Source: Panagrolaimus kolymaensis
Lineage: Eukaryota; Nematoda; Chromadorea; Rhabditida; Panagrolaimidae
Assembly (NCBI GenBank): GCA_028622995.1
Contig: JAJQJQ010000022.1
Location: forward strand, 2,232,001-2,296,000
Length of the DNA stretch: 64,000 nt
Reading direction: 5' to 3'
The position numbers and the translations under genes were made by a program. Shown here piece after piece: positions 21,231 to 32,685 of the stretch. Under the pieces are notes generated by a model, which saw nothing but the letters and a program-made list of their open reading frames with translations, was not told where the DNA came from and did not search any database. Position 1 is the stretch's first letter; every line of letters begins with the position of its first letter.

Positions 21231-22696
21231 ATGTCGGAAATTGCTTTGGCTCATATTCGAGAATTGGTTCATGACCAGGTTGGTTTTTCTTCTTTTTACA
21301 TGGATTGTTTTTTTTACTTTCTTCTTTGTTTTTCAGCGTCATTTTACTGCTCGATGGTTGCGTGATCTCAAAGCTCATAGTGATATTGAACCTGAATCAG
21401 TGGCATTGATTGGTGCAGCAATCTTCGGAATTTGTTTGCTTCAAGCTGATCAAGCTTGCTTCCTCTCAAATGGTTTACTCATTTTTGTTCCATTGATTCT
21501 CACCTATGTTTATCCGAAGGAACGTCCTGCTATTCCATTGCTTCTCATTTATTGGGCTTGCTTTTCAATTTCAACTATCTTTGATGATGCTTTTGCTGCT
21601 GCATTTCCAATTTACTATGTTCTTAAAACGTTGGCTATGGGATTATTGTTCTTGAAACCATTTTGTTTCGCTCAAACTATCTTAGAAATTCTTGAAAAGA
21701 ATAAACTTCCAACTGGTGCTGATTCCGGTGCTGCTCATGAGGAACATGATCCATTCAATGCTGAAGAACTTCGTGAACTTGAAAAGGCAAAGCATAAGAA
21801 AAGTCCTCCACCAGAAAAGCCTGAAGGTGAAAATGGTGCCACTGCTATGACTCCTGGTGACAAATCAACAAAGACCATCAAAACTGCTCAAACTCAAAGT
21901 GAAAGGACCAACTCTGTTGTCGGCAAAAGTATGTTTTTCTTTATTCCAATTTTTAAATCCTTTTCGTATATTTTAGAAGAAGCTGATGTTACTCCAGCGC
22001 CAACACCTCCACCAACTCCTACACCGAAGCCTGTTCAAGATGATTCAACTCGTCAAACAAGAAATGTTCAATCCCTCTATTTGCCTGCTTCAAGTGAAGG
22101 TGGAAATGCTGCTATTGCAAACGCTCTAAAGCCCACAGTTCGAACTCCAAGATCTTCGGTTTCTCTTCCTGTTCAAGCTACTCCTAATCCAATGTTAACC
22201 GATGCAAACTATCAACTTGCTTCATCTGCTTCTAACACTTCTACAGATTCTGTATCCATTGAAGGAGATAAAAATCCAGATGATCTTGTTTTCATTCCAT
22301 CCAAAAAGCTTGTAAGCAGTTTTATTATTCTTTCTGTTTGTTAATAATTTTTCGCTTATTTTTTAGGTCTTCAATTCGCCATTTGATGATCATGCTTTGA
22401 CCTATCATATGACGCTCACAAATAATGCTCGTAAATGGATCGCTTATGCAATCAAATCCAACGCAATTCCTCGTGTTACTGCAAATCCTCCAAGTGGTGT
22501 ATTGAAGCCTGGTGAAAAGCATGTCGTTGCTGTCAACATTCTCAATTTCACATACGAAGATATCGATGTTAGCAAGGATCGGATCGCCTTCGACTACGTC
22601 TTCTGTCCACCGAACACCAAAGCTTTTACCCATTCGCTTCTTCAAGGACAAGAAACTCGTCGACGAAAGAACATCAAAATTGAATACAATCCTTAG
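21231..22696 (+). CDS. REEP/TB2-DP1-like membrane domain fused to an MSP domain
   Basis: Four exons (21231-21278, 21337-21928, 21977-22311, 22367-22696) encode 434 residues. Residues 45-155 are hydrophobic with the REEP/TB2-DP1/HVA22 pattern: a TM segment, TYVYPKERPAIPLLLIYWAC, then FPIYYVLKTLAMGLLFL. Members of that family form ER-tubule-shaping hairpins. Residues 165-315 are a charged and Pro-rich linker (PTPPPTPTPKP). The last 115 residues form an MSP domain: LVFIPSKKLVFNSPFDDH, TLTNNARKWIAYAIKSNA, PPSGVLKPGEKHVVAV, FDYVFCPPNT and the closing RRKNIKIEYNP, very like nematode MSP. MSP/VAP domains bind FFAT-type peptides or self-assemble in sperm. The 48-bp second intron is open in frame, so intron retention is possible. 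Confidence 0.8.
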
Positions 22697-23577
22697 AAGA
22701 AATAAGAAGGTTCCTTTGATTGATTGATGCATGAATAATTAATTATGTAATATTTAAATATAAATTTGTGTTATTTTCATTTTTTCTTTTTTCTTTTGGT
22801 TTTCATCATGGCTTACACTAAAAATTGGATCCAATTTTTTATATGCATTTTTCCGTAAGGACTAAAATTTATTTACATGCCTAAAAAAGAAGTATCATAG
22901 TTTTTTTACAACTTAATCATCCTTTTCGAAGTTATTACTCCATCATGCGTTGATAGTCTTCCACACATTCTTTCGTATGATTCACATGAAGAGGAGTTAC
23001 ATAAACACATTTTGTTTCATCGCCATGATTGTTCATTCAAAGTTTTTACTAACAGCAAAAAATTCCATTGTTATTTTCATTTTCAACTAATAACCAAAGT
23101 CCCAAAATTAAAGCATAAAATGTTTGACGTAAAATTTTATTGCAAAAAAAAAATTAGCAGCGCTTATCAAAAAAACGTGAGATGATGCAATTTGGTTTTT
23201 TTCTTGACTCAAAAATTTTTTTTGAAAAGCTATTACTTTTTTTTATAAACAAAAGTATCATTTTTTGTGTTTGGTCATTCATGAGACAAGAGTAGTCGAA
23301 GAAATACTAAGTCTGCAAGTTAAAATATCGTTAAAGTTTTATAAGAAGGCGTTGAGTCTTTAATCTTAGGGTAACTTGGTATATGTTTTGTTTGTGTTTG
23401 CATTTGAGATTTTTTTTATAAATTTTTACTACCTTTTTATTTTATAAAATGAAGTCAATAATTATTATAAATATTATGCAAGATAAAGAACCACCCGAAT
23501 AAAAATGTTTAGGGCAAAAAATAAAGCTTTGGTTTTTTTGGTTGGAATTAAAGTCGTTGATGAAAATCCAGAATGTT
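22697..23577. other. Intergenic between convergent genes, with one coding-like scrap
   Basis: AT-rich gap between the REEP-MSP gene and the ZIP transporter. The only coding-like piece is the 33-codon minus-strand frame at 22935-23036. Confidence 0.5.
22935..23036 (-). other. Short coding-like ORF, possible orphan exon or gene remnant
   Basis: ATG to TAA, 33 residues including DETKCVYVTPLHVNHTKE and CVEDYQRMME. The balanced composition, two Cys and lower AT content stand out from the surrounding sequence. No partner exons or homology are recognised. Confidence 0.3.
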
Positions 23578-25239
23578 TTATTCAGCAATGATAACCATTA
23601 ATGCAGTGGCAATGAATCCGGCAACACATGCAATCCATTGAAGGATATTGTTGTGTTTGTTTTTTCTTTCAACTGCGAGAATCTGGAATTTTTTTCAAGT
23701 TTCTTTCAAATTTTCGAATTTACTTTTAAACAAACATACATCAAAAAATGAAATAAAGAAAAAGCATCCAATTGAGAAGCATGTCAAAATGGTTGAAATA
23801 ATAGCTTTTGGAACTTTATTAATATCTGAATCTTGAATAAGCAATCCAATCGTTGCGCTCAAAGGTGAAAATACACTTAACACAGTAATCAAAGCAATAA
23901 CAATCCATTTTCTATCCGAAAGTTTTTCAGTTAAATTCATTCCAACGCTAAACATGACCAATGATTTATGAACAATGATTCCAGCAAAAAGTGAAGTTAC
24001 ACTTGCTTGAGTATCTTGAACTCCAAAAGCAAAACCTTCTAGAAAAACATGGACTCCCAAAGCAAGGACAAAAGTCAATGCAGAAACCAGAGCCTTTCGC
24101 TTTTCATGTTTCTCATTTTCCATTTCTTCATCACTAAGAGTTTCAGTTCGACAAGCGAATGGCCGATCAGAGGATGTACTACTATAATCAACATTATTGA
24201 TATTATTGTTCTTTTGGTCTTCACATGAAATAATTGAAACATCCGAAATATGATGTGGTGTATTACTGTAAAAGTTAATTGATTGGTTGCGTTAGTTTAT
24301 GGTCACTTTTTTATTGTTATCTCTCTTACTTTTCCATAACGTCTATTGTTGAAGGAGGTAATACGGCTACAGTCATTCGCCTTTGACGTGTATTTTCATG
24401 TCCGTGAACACATAGCTTATCAATAACTTCTTCAAGAAAATAAACAAAGAAAAAACCTATTCCAATGAATAATTCCAAAAATGGATAATCAAAATTCCAT
24501 GCTGCTTCTTTTTTAAGTTCATTTAAATCTGATCTAAAAATTTAAATAAAGATTAATATAGTGAGAGAAACGAAGATAACATACTGAGCATCAGGTAACA
24601 TATCGAGAAGGCAAACGCCTAAAATAACACCTCCAGCAAAGCATGAAAGTAATGAAATGATAAGAGATGAATATCCATCGTCTTTGGAACGCTTTTTCAA
24701 CAAATCATACACCTAAAAATAAATTTAACAAAATTAATTAGAAAAGGTTAAAGCATTTTTTGGCGGAAAAATTATCAGATTTGTAGCTTTATATTTACAC
24801 TGGAGTGGCTGTTTTCCTTTTTATAGAAAGCATGTGTTGATGCATTATTTTTGCTACTCCGAAAATGTTAAAAGCTCGTATTTTCTATTTACAAAACCAT
24901 CCATTATTATAAACAACCATTTTTTGTTAGCATATTTATGATTTTCCTTAGCAAAAAAAGGAGCATTTATAATTATTGCTTTTTTTTAGTAAGCTTTAAT
25001 ACTAAAATTATGGAGTTTAGGTTTAACTAAAAATAAGGAGTGACATCCGAGATAAATTTAGGAATGTTTGACAAGCTTTGGATTTTTAAAAGGTAGCGAT
25101 GGATGAAAAAATTAGGATGCTTTGATACATTTTGAAAAAGCATTAGTTTGAGACTTACTTTAATGGGTAATGTACCACAAATAAATCCAACAACTCCCAT
25201 AACAATAATTAATATAATTTTAAGTACCACAACATTCAT
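23578..25239 (-). CDS. ZIP-family zinc/metal transporter
   Basis: Five minus-strand exons (25159-25239, 24585-24712, 24330-24533, 23740-24265, 23578-23682) encode 347 residues. Eight hydrophobic segments are arranged as in ZIP1-3-like transporters: an N-terminal TM, then a second with CFAGGVILGVCLLDMLPDA, then YPFLELFIGIGFFFVYFLEE. A variable loop follows, rich in polar residues rather than the usual His, and then TM4 with the metal-site HVFLEG (about residue 210) and TM5 with the paired HK (about 236). The C-terminus is extracellular and short (ILQWIACVAGFIATALMVIIAE). ZIP proteins import Zn or related cations into the cytosol. The cytosolic loop lacks a clear His cluster, so affinity control may differ. 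It is convergent with the REEP-MSP gene. Confidence 0.85.
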
Positions 25240-26283
25240 TTTCTCAATTTGTAAAATTCTAAAGTATGAAAAAATTGAGGTCAAAAATAATATTAAAAAA
25301 AGAAAAGAAAAATAATTGAATTTGTAGCGATCAAAGAGTTTAAAAAAGTTCAAGCAAACTCCGCCCATTTTATTTTTTGGGAGGAAGAAAGGGAAAACAA
25401 CAAACAATTTTATGAATCAAAAGTTGAACAACCATTTTTGTGGAGTTTTTTGATCGAAAAACAAATAACTCATAAAGCACTTCCGACAAGTGTTTTTTTT
25501 TTGTCGCGAATCAAAACAACAAAAATCTAGATGGGTTTTGAAAAAAGTGAACTTTTTCGGAAGAAAAACTGCAAAAGACATAGACTTTAGCTTTTATTTT
25601 CAACTGATAAAAACGCGTCAGTCTGGGAGCTGTATGAAATTACTTTTTTTTATGGATGGAAAGAATAAAAAATAGCTGAATATTGGCATTTAACTTTGAC
25701 CAGTTGAAATTTTTTTTTAAAAATGACATAGTTAGATCGTGGTGAATTTTTTTTTGTCATTGGACATTTTCTAATCCGTCGTCGACTACTTTCAAAAAAG
25801 ACCTTAAAAATATCGGAAACAAGTTTGGAAAAGTAAAAAAAAGGATGCAGTTTGATTTTAAACTTTAAAAGAATTAAAAAGTTTACAAAAATCCTTTTTA
25901 AAAAATAAAGAAGAATGAGTTCAAACAAGTTCTATCCGATTAAAAATCAAAAAACTTTGAATGTTCTTCCAACCTTTTTTAACAGTAATAATAATTCAAC
26001 AATTTATTATATAACGAAAATTTTTGCATAATTTACAAACAACAAAAGAATTATTTTTCAGAAATGAGATCAAAAGCATTTTACCCGAAACACCTTTTTT
26101 AAAACAAAACAAAAAAGAAAAGAACAAATGTTCAGATTTTTTCTTTCGTGTTTTCAAAGAAGAAAAAAAACATTCTAAAGCAAAGCAAAGCATCGAGAAA
26201 AAGAGTCTTGTCAATTGCTGATTGATAAGAGTGGACCTAATAATCAATCAATAAATGCGACCTTATCTTGCTAATATGGTTTT
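25240..26283. other. Intergenic, no gene seen
   Basis: AT-rich, rich in A and T runs. Open frames at 25490-25675, 25650-25928 and 25996-26247 are Phe/Lys-biased chance frames. Contains the ZIP promoter. Confidence 0.55.
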
Positions 26284-29200
26284 TTATTGACCTAAATTAT
26301 CGTCATTATTGTCATCGTCGCTGAGAGTTGTCGGGTAAAAAGAATGCCTTTTATTTTCTATTATTGATGTTTGATGCTTATAAAGGTCAGATGGAAGTAA
26401 ATAACCATAAGTTTCTGAATTTTCATTTAAAACTTGAAAGACTTTGCCCCGAATTTCACAAAATGTTGGTCGAGTTTCAGGTGAAGCATGCCAGCAATCT
26501 TTCATCAATTCAACTCTGAAAAAAATGGAAGGTTAAAATAGTTAAACAAATAAACTTCCGATCTCGATATTTTTAGTACAAAAAGGATGCTTCTTTTTAT
26601 GACAAAAATAAAACTTACAAAGATTCTGGCGATCCTTCAGGTGCTTTAAGCCTATTTCCATTTCTAAGAAAATCCAACATTTCTTCATTTGACATAGTTG
26701 CATATGGTACAACTCCACATGTAAGAATTTCATAAACCACAACTCCAAGTGACCATACATCTGATTTTTCTGAGAATAATCTATCCAATAATGCTTCGGG
26801 TGATAACCATTTTATTGGTAATCGCTTGGAAATTGATCCAGTGTAAGTGTAACTATGATCGCAATCACAGCAAAGACCAAAATCAGTAATTTTGACTCTC
26901 AAATCATCGGTCAATAAAATATTTCGACAAGCCAAATCTCGGTGAACAAGTTTATGTTGAGCAATGTAAGCCTAAAATTTTTTCCAATAAGGAGGAGATG
27001 CAACTAAAATGTAAGCCAATGTTTGTCAATAAAAGTATTCGCTTCAAGGCATTTAGTATCGAGAGATTATCATTGATGAAGAAATTAAAAACGAACCATT
27101 CCATTAGCAATTTGCCAAACTATAGATAAAATTTCTTTAGTTGGTGGCAATCCATTATCTCGAAAACCTTTAACATATTGTAATAAATCACTTTGAACAT
27201 ATTCGAATACCAAACATGGTCGATCTCTCGACATGCACCATCCCAAAAAGGCACAAATATTTGAATGCCATCCCAGAATAGTCATTGATTTAACTTCATT
27301 TGTAAATTGTTCAGAATCATGGAGGCCATAAACAAGGGAAGCTTTCACAGCAACCGTACATTTATGGAAATATTGAGTATTAAAAGATGGAAAATTTCTT
27401 GAAAGTGGTGAACGACAATTTAAAAATGCGCTGTAAATGGTTGCGGATGATCCTTTTCCAAGAATTTTCGCATAATCAATTTCCAACGATGTTGGACATA
27501 TTCTCCAATGAAGATATTGGGCTGGTCCTTGACCTTCAACAGCCACCTCAGCGGCAAAATTGCTTGCTGCAATCAAAGTTGAAGCTAAACGAAGTCGAGT
27601 TCGAACTTGCCTGAAACCAATAAGGACTTTGTAGGACAAGCGATGTTCCAAAAAAACTTACGATCGTTCAGTTTCACGCCGCTTTATAAATGTTTTAAGT
27701 CGTACTTTTTCATGAACTTTAGTTAAAAGCCAAATAATAATTCCACTTAAAATTATAAATGCAACCAAAACTCCACTTATTATTCCCCAAGATTCACCAA
27801 CGCTAAATAAATCTGAATGGAATTTTGATGACTGTTGAATTTGAATTGCTTTTACCAAACGTTTATGAAAAGTTACATTCAGACATATTCCATAAAAATC
27901 TAATGCAGTGGAATTTGAAAGATCCAAAACCGAAACATGATTCGATTTATTTGAAGCATCAATAGGAGAAATAATTTTCGATGTAATTTTTTCAAAAACT
28001 ATACTTTCATTAATAATTTTGGATTCGGGTGATGAATGAATGAAAACTTCAAAATGATTCTACAAAAAATTAAGTTTAAAAACTTTGGGAACTCAAACAA
28101 ACAAATACTTTTCATTATTTTTGAAACGCGGAAATAAAAAAGGCATAGTTGATTTTATGCTAACTTACCTCATATGAATCTGCTTTCACGTTATTTTGCT
28201 CCATATTTTTAACCAAACAATGTGGATAATTATCAGTAACATAAAAATTAAATTCCTCCAAATTTGGTTCCGAGTTATTCAACCTTTGAACAATTTTAGA
28301 ATAAAACATTTCATTTGTTTCATTACAATTTCCCAGGGGCTCTAAAACACAATTAATCATAGTTTTTAAACAAAACACAAAGTTGAAAGACAAACCTTGT
28401 AAAAATGTGGCATTAATATAAGATGAAATAATAATATTGACATATGTGAATGTGTAAGCTTGAAGATTTGGTACAATTAAATGGAATTGATATTGATAAA
28501 AATCAAAATAAACCAATATGGATAATTCATAATGCTTTGAATCATTTAAATATCGACAAAGTTTGGTATCAAAAACAGATGAAAAAAAATTTAATGCTAT
28601 TGGAAGTTGAGGATTTTTAACTTCAATGAATCCATTAACTGGGGCTTCACCAGTTTCATAGTCAAAATCTATAAAAATCAAAAAAGCCCTTATAAAATTA
28701 AATTACAAAACATAAAGAGGGTCCTGCCAGCCAACACTTACCTATATATCGATTTAAATAATCCTCGCTTGCTTTTCCGAAATCCAAATGAGTATCAGAC
28801 ATGTCAAATATTTGATAAGGTATCGTTGAATTATTCAAAGCTTCCATATCAAGGAAATTTGTTTTTGGAACAAATAAACTAATAAAAGTAAAATTAAAAT
28901 ATGGATATTTGACCCGCGAAAGTTCAAAATCCATTCCTGTTTCATAATAATAATTCGTAATAAGCGTAACAGATTTTTTTCTAATCCTTTGTGATGGATC
29001 AAGAAGTGTTGTAAAAATGCGGGTTGAAACACTTGTAAGCAACCATTCAATATCCAAACAACCTTTGCTGCAAGTTTCTGTGGTAAAATTTGTTTTGACT
29101 CCATCAAGAATTGTTCCACAAAAATCTGAATTACTCATATAATGTTGAATTTCGGCAGTGGTATTAGTGGAATTAAAAGTTAAATATGGTTGTTGACCAA

Positions 29201-29761
29201 AATAAATTGTTGTATAAATGTTTGAAATTGGAGGAATACAAGTGGTGCAGGATGTTCTAATCTAAAAGAAAGTCTTGCATCACAAAAAAATATCCTTTGA
29301 TTGTTGACATCATTTGCAGATGCTTGTGTGTTATTTGTTGTTTATTTTTAATAGGGTTATCGGGAAGAAAAATATGAACGTTTTATGACTTTGCAAAGAA
29401 ACCTATTTATTTTTTAGGAAATTATTGATAGGTGCTTTTGAAAGAAAAAACAACTTTGAACGCAGTCAGTCATTCCAATCGATCAAAACAAAAATGGGCT
29501 TTTTCATAAATTAGAGAAGTTGGGTAATGTAAGTTAACTTTTGAATGACCAATGAAAATATCTTTTTGGATACAGATCAATCCTTAGCGATTTCTAGAAA
29601 ATCCTTACTTTAAGATAAAAATTAAATAAAGCAACAAATTCTTCGCATGTTGTATCTTTTTTAACTGTAACCAATAAATAAAAATCTTCATCAGGTGCAA
29701 GAATTTTGCCACCAAGTACGGCACCAGTTGAAAGAAATAACAGCAGCAATAACGCTTTCAT
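26284..29761 (-). CDS. Receptor-type tyrosine kinase with an unfamiliar ectodomain
   Basis: Eight minus-strand exons (29609-29761, 28742-29261, 28396-28668, 28169-28341, 27662-28059, 27097-27610, 26619-26971, 26284-26515) give 871 residues. A signal peptide is followed by about 450 residues with scattered Cys and several Asn-glycosylation sites but no domain I recognise, then a TM helix near 463-484 (ISGVLVAFIILSGIIIWLL) and a complete kinase: GKGSSATIYSA, VAVKA, HRDLACRN (about 687), DFGL, KWLSPEAL and DVWSLGVVVYE, ending in ETRPTFCEI. All catalytic residues are present; HRDLACRN marks a tyrosine kinase with Cys for the usual Ala. Architecture and divergence suggest the nematode KIN-15/16-like expansions. 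The ligand is unknown. The donor gttcg after exon 6 is non-consensus. Confidence 0.85.
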
Positions 29762-30817
29762 TTTTATTTAAAAACAAAAAAACCTTTGATAAAAATTCTT
29801 ACTTTAAAAAAATTCAAAAATCAAAAAAGTAATAAAAATATGCGAAGGCAACCTTTTTGGTGATGATCGGCAATAAACGTCAAACTTGCTTGCTTCTGTC
29901 AGTGATTATCAATGAAAATGTTTTTATTGCTTTTTTTAAGACTCTCATAAACTTCTTATAATTTTATTTTTTTCGTTGATTAAAGTAGCTTAGAGGAGGC
30001 TGAAATTCAAATGTTTATTCAATGCTTGCTTATCATCCATAAGATACCTCAAAAATCTGTTTAACATCAAGAAGAAAATGATCTAATTCTTGTGTTCATT
30101 ATTTTGGACTCTTGTGAACAATAAAAATTTGAAATTAGGATCAAACCATGAAGCTTACAAAATTATGTTATTCAACGTCAAATGGTTACCAATCAATTGG
30201 CGGCCGGCACCTTTTTAAAGTAAAAAATGATTAAATTTAATTGGTGAACTTTAACTTCCGGTCAAATCTCTTTTTTTATGATGGAATTAATTAACTTATT
30301 AGACTATTGTATTTGTACAACAGTAAAGTTTTAGAGGTAACGCAAATTCGATTTTCCCTGCATGCGACAATGATCATCACAGAAGTTTTACTTTTCAACA
30401 TAAAAGAATTGGTAAAAAAACATGCATTTGTGTTTTTCAAAAAAATTACAAAAAGAATAAGGATTCCTTTTCCAAAAATTACTAATCGAAAATATTGCAA
30501 AAAAAGCATAGTATTTTTGCTTTATTCAAAATTTAGTTTTTTTATTTGTTAATGGCTCAGTGTTGGATGGATAAAATCACTAACAAATCAGCAACACGGA
30601 CCAACAATTACATCACAGCCTTGAAGCAGTTATTGCGTGTGGACGCACTCATTCAAATGAAAGACGTACATTCTCTTCGATGTCATTGGTAACTAGACAA
30701 CGATAGAGATACACTTTTTTCAAACATGAAGTCCATTAAATAGGTGATAGGTTTACAAGAAATAATTAATTTTATTACACATACAAATTAGATATAAACA
30801 ATATATTTTAAAAAATT
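29762..30817. other. Intergenic with a coding-like small ORF
   Basis: AT-rich region upstream of the receptor kinase and downstream of the next minus-strand gene. A patch at about 30550-30692 has much lower AT content and an ORF (listed separately). The rest shows nothing. Confidence 0.5.
30552..30692 (+). other. Short coding-like ORF in an AT-poor patch
   Basis: 46 codons from ATG to TAA: starts MAQCWMDKITNKSATRTNNY and ends with DVHSLRCHW. The patch is visibly richer in G and C than its surroundings and could be a small protein, an exon fragment or a structured RNA. No similarity is recognised. Confidence 0.3.
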
Positions 30818-31946
30818 CTATGCTTCAGCTTCGGAGTCTGAAGACTTATCAGCATTACTATTTTCACCAGCAGAAAAGAATTCATCGTCTAAAAAATTTA
30901 ACATTTGAGATACCAAAAAATTTTAAAATGACTAACCATCATTGAAAGGCTCAAATGAAGTGTATTCAGATAAAAATGTTTCATTATCATATGGAGCAAG
31001 ATCATCATCATTGAGGTCTTCGGCATCCAATTCAAATTCTGATCCAACATATGTTGATGCATCGTCATCAGTTTCAATGGTTCTAAAAACAAAAATGTGT
31101 TTGGACACAGCAAGAAATAAGCAAAGAAAAATTACCGAATGGAAAGAGATGATGCAATTGAATAAGTGTCGATAGCACGTTCAGTGAAGGATAAAAATTT
31201 ATCAGTAACACCATCACGAATTTTTAAGCATATTCCCAAATCAAATTCAGTATCACAATCTTGAATATCAGCCAAATTTCCCATGGATTTTGATTTTGTC
31301 GTTGATGATGATGACAATAATTCTCCAGATAATTCTGATTCTTTAGCACATAAAGTGAAATCACTTTGACTTCTTTTTGCAACCATTGTCTAAAACAACC
31401 ATGTTTAATCCAAACAAACGTACAAAAAAAAAACATACCATTCGAGGTTTGACATTTATTTGAGGTCGAAGATTAAAAGCCCAATTGAGAGGTTTTAAAA
31501 ATGCAGGAATTGAATAAAAATGGAATATTGCTGAAAAAGCCAAAAGTATCAAAGTGAATTCAGTTCGACAAAAATTAAAAGCATCCGTGAGCTTCCAATT
31601 ACCACGTTGTTGAGGAATGGCTGAAGCAAGAGGAGAAATAAGTGCCATAAAAATGAGAACATGAGCAGCAAACCAACAAAAGATGAAATGAAGACATAAT
31701 GCGAGATGATATGGAAGATAATGATACTGAAAATAAAGGTAAAGCTATAAATCGTTCTTTTGTGAATGAAGTCGCAATCAAAACAGCTTTTCTTCCATCA
31801 TTCCTAAAAATCAAAAGAAAAAAAACACTCACCAAAAGTTCTTTATTTGTAGCAACAATTGAATCGAAATTTAAACCATTTTTGAATTGATCATTTAAAT
31901 ATTTGAGATATTTTACAATTGGCAAGCGTTTAATTTCATCAGCCAT
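30818..31946 (-). CDS. Two-hairpin membrane protein, possibly reticulophagy-receptor-like
   Basis: Five minus-strand exons (31833-31946, 31439-31726, 31136-31389, 30937-31082, 30818-30888) encode 290 residues. The N-terminus (MADEIKRLPIVKYLKYLNDQ) is cytosolic-looking. Two long hydrophobic stretches follow at about 40-68 (LCLHFIFCWFAAHVLIFMAL) and 90-115 (EFTLILLAFSAIFHFYSIP), long enough for ER-type hairpins. The second half is Ser-rich and acidic, with possible LC3-interacting cores (SEFELDAEDL, EYTSFEPF) and no TM segment. The layout of hairpins followed by an acidic LIR-bearing tail recalls FAM134/RETREG ER-phagy receptors, but I cannot confirm sequence homology. It is divergent with the gene at 32190 over 243 bp, suggesting a shared promoter. 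Confidence 0.6.
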
Positions 31947-32189
31947 TTTTGTTGTTTGTTGCTTCTAAATAAACCTTTTTGTGAATTTGTTCACTTCATT
32001 TGTCTGAAGATCAAAGTTTTCAATGATTTTATGCAAATTTGCTTAATTTTGCCATCAACCATAACAAATGGATATGGTCTTTATAAGCTCGAAAAAAAAC
32101 TGTAGTCGTTTACACTTTTCATTTACGACGAAAGAGGTCGCTTCAATTTCTCTATTGTTCGTGGAAGAAAGAAAAACAAATCAAAGAAA

Positions 32190-32546
32190 ATGGCTGATTC
32201 TGATGTTGAAACTGCACTTGGTTCTTTATCATACAGTGAATATTCTGAACCTCCATCTGAAGTCAACGTTGAATTCAGTCAAATTGAAACCTTCCATTCT
32301 GTTCTTATTCAAAGTGGTCTCAATGATGATACTCTTAATCCTGCTTATTCTGATTATTATCTTCCACCTAGCGAAGCTGATGTTGATATGGACAAGCTTG
32401 AAATGCTTTATCCTCAAAGTAAGTTTTTGGTTGCTATCAAAACTTTATAATCTCATCATATGTTTTTAGGCTACTTTACCAAACTCGTTGCTCCTGAACG
32501 TGAAGAATGCGACACTCGTGCTCCACCTCAAATGTCCTCTGTTTAA
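32190..32546 (+). CDS. Small acidic protein of unknown function
   Basis: Two exons (32190-32418, 32470-32546) give 101 residues; the split codon makes Ser. The product is acidic and lacks a signal peptide. It contains a repeated phrase: YSEYSEPPSEVNVEFSQIE and YSDYYLPPSEADVDMDKLE share the pattern YSxYxxPPSExxVxxxxxE, so it consists of two about 40-residue repeats, probably short linear motifs. The C-terminus reads ECDTRAPPQMSSV. Codon usage and splicing are convincing. No known family comes to mind. The gene shares an intergenic promoter region with the minus-strand membrane protein. Confidence 0.65.
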
Positions 32547-32685
32547 AAATTTAATAGTCAAACTATAATAATCAAAAGTGTTTTTGTAACATGTTATTTA
32601 TTTAATGATTAATGACAGAGAGATAATAAACATGAAATTATACAATGAAAAAAGTAATTAGATACAATGAAAAAGCAATTAGTTT

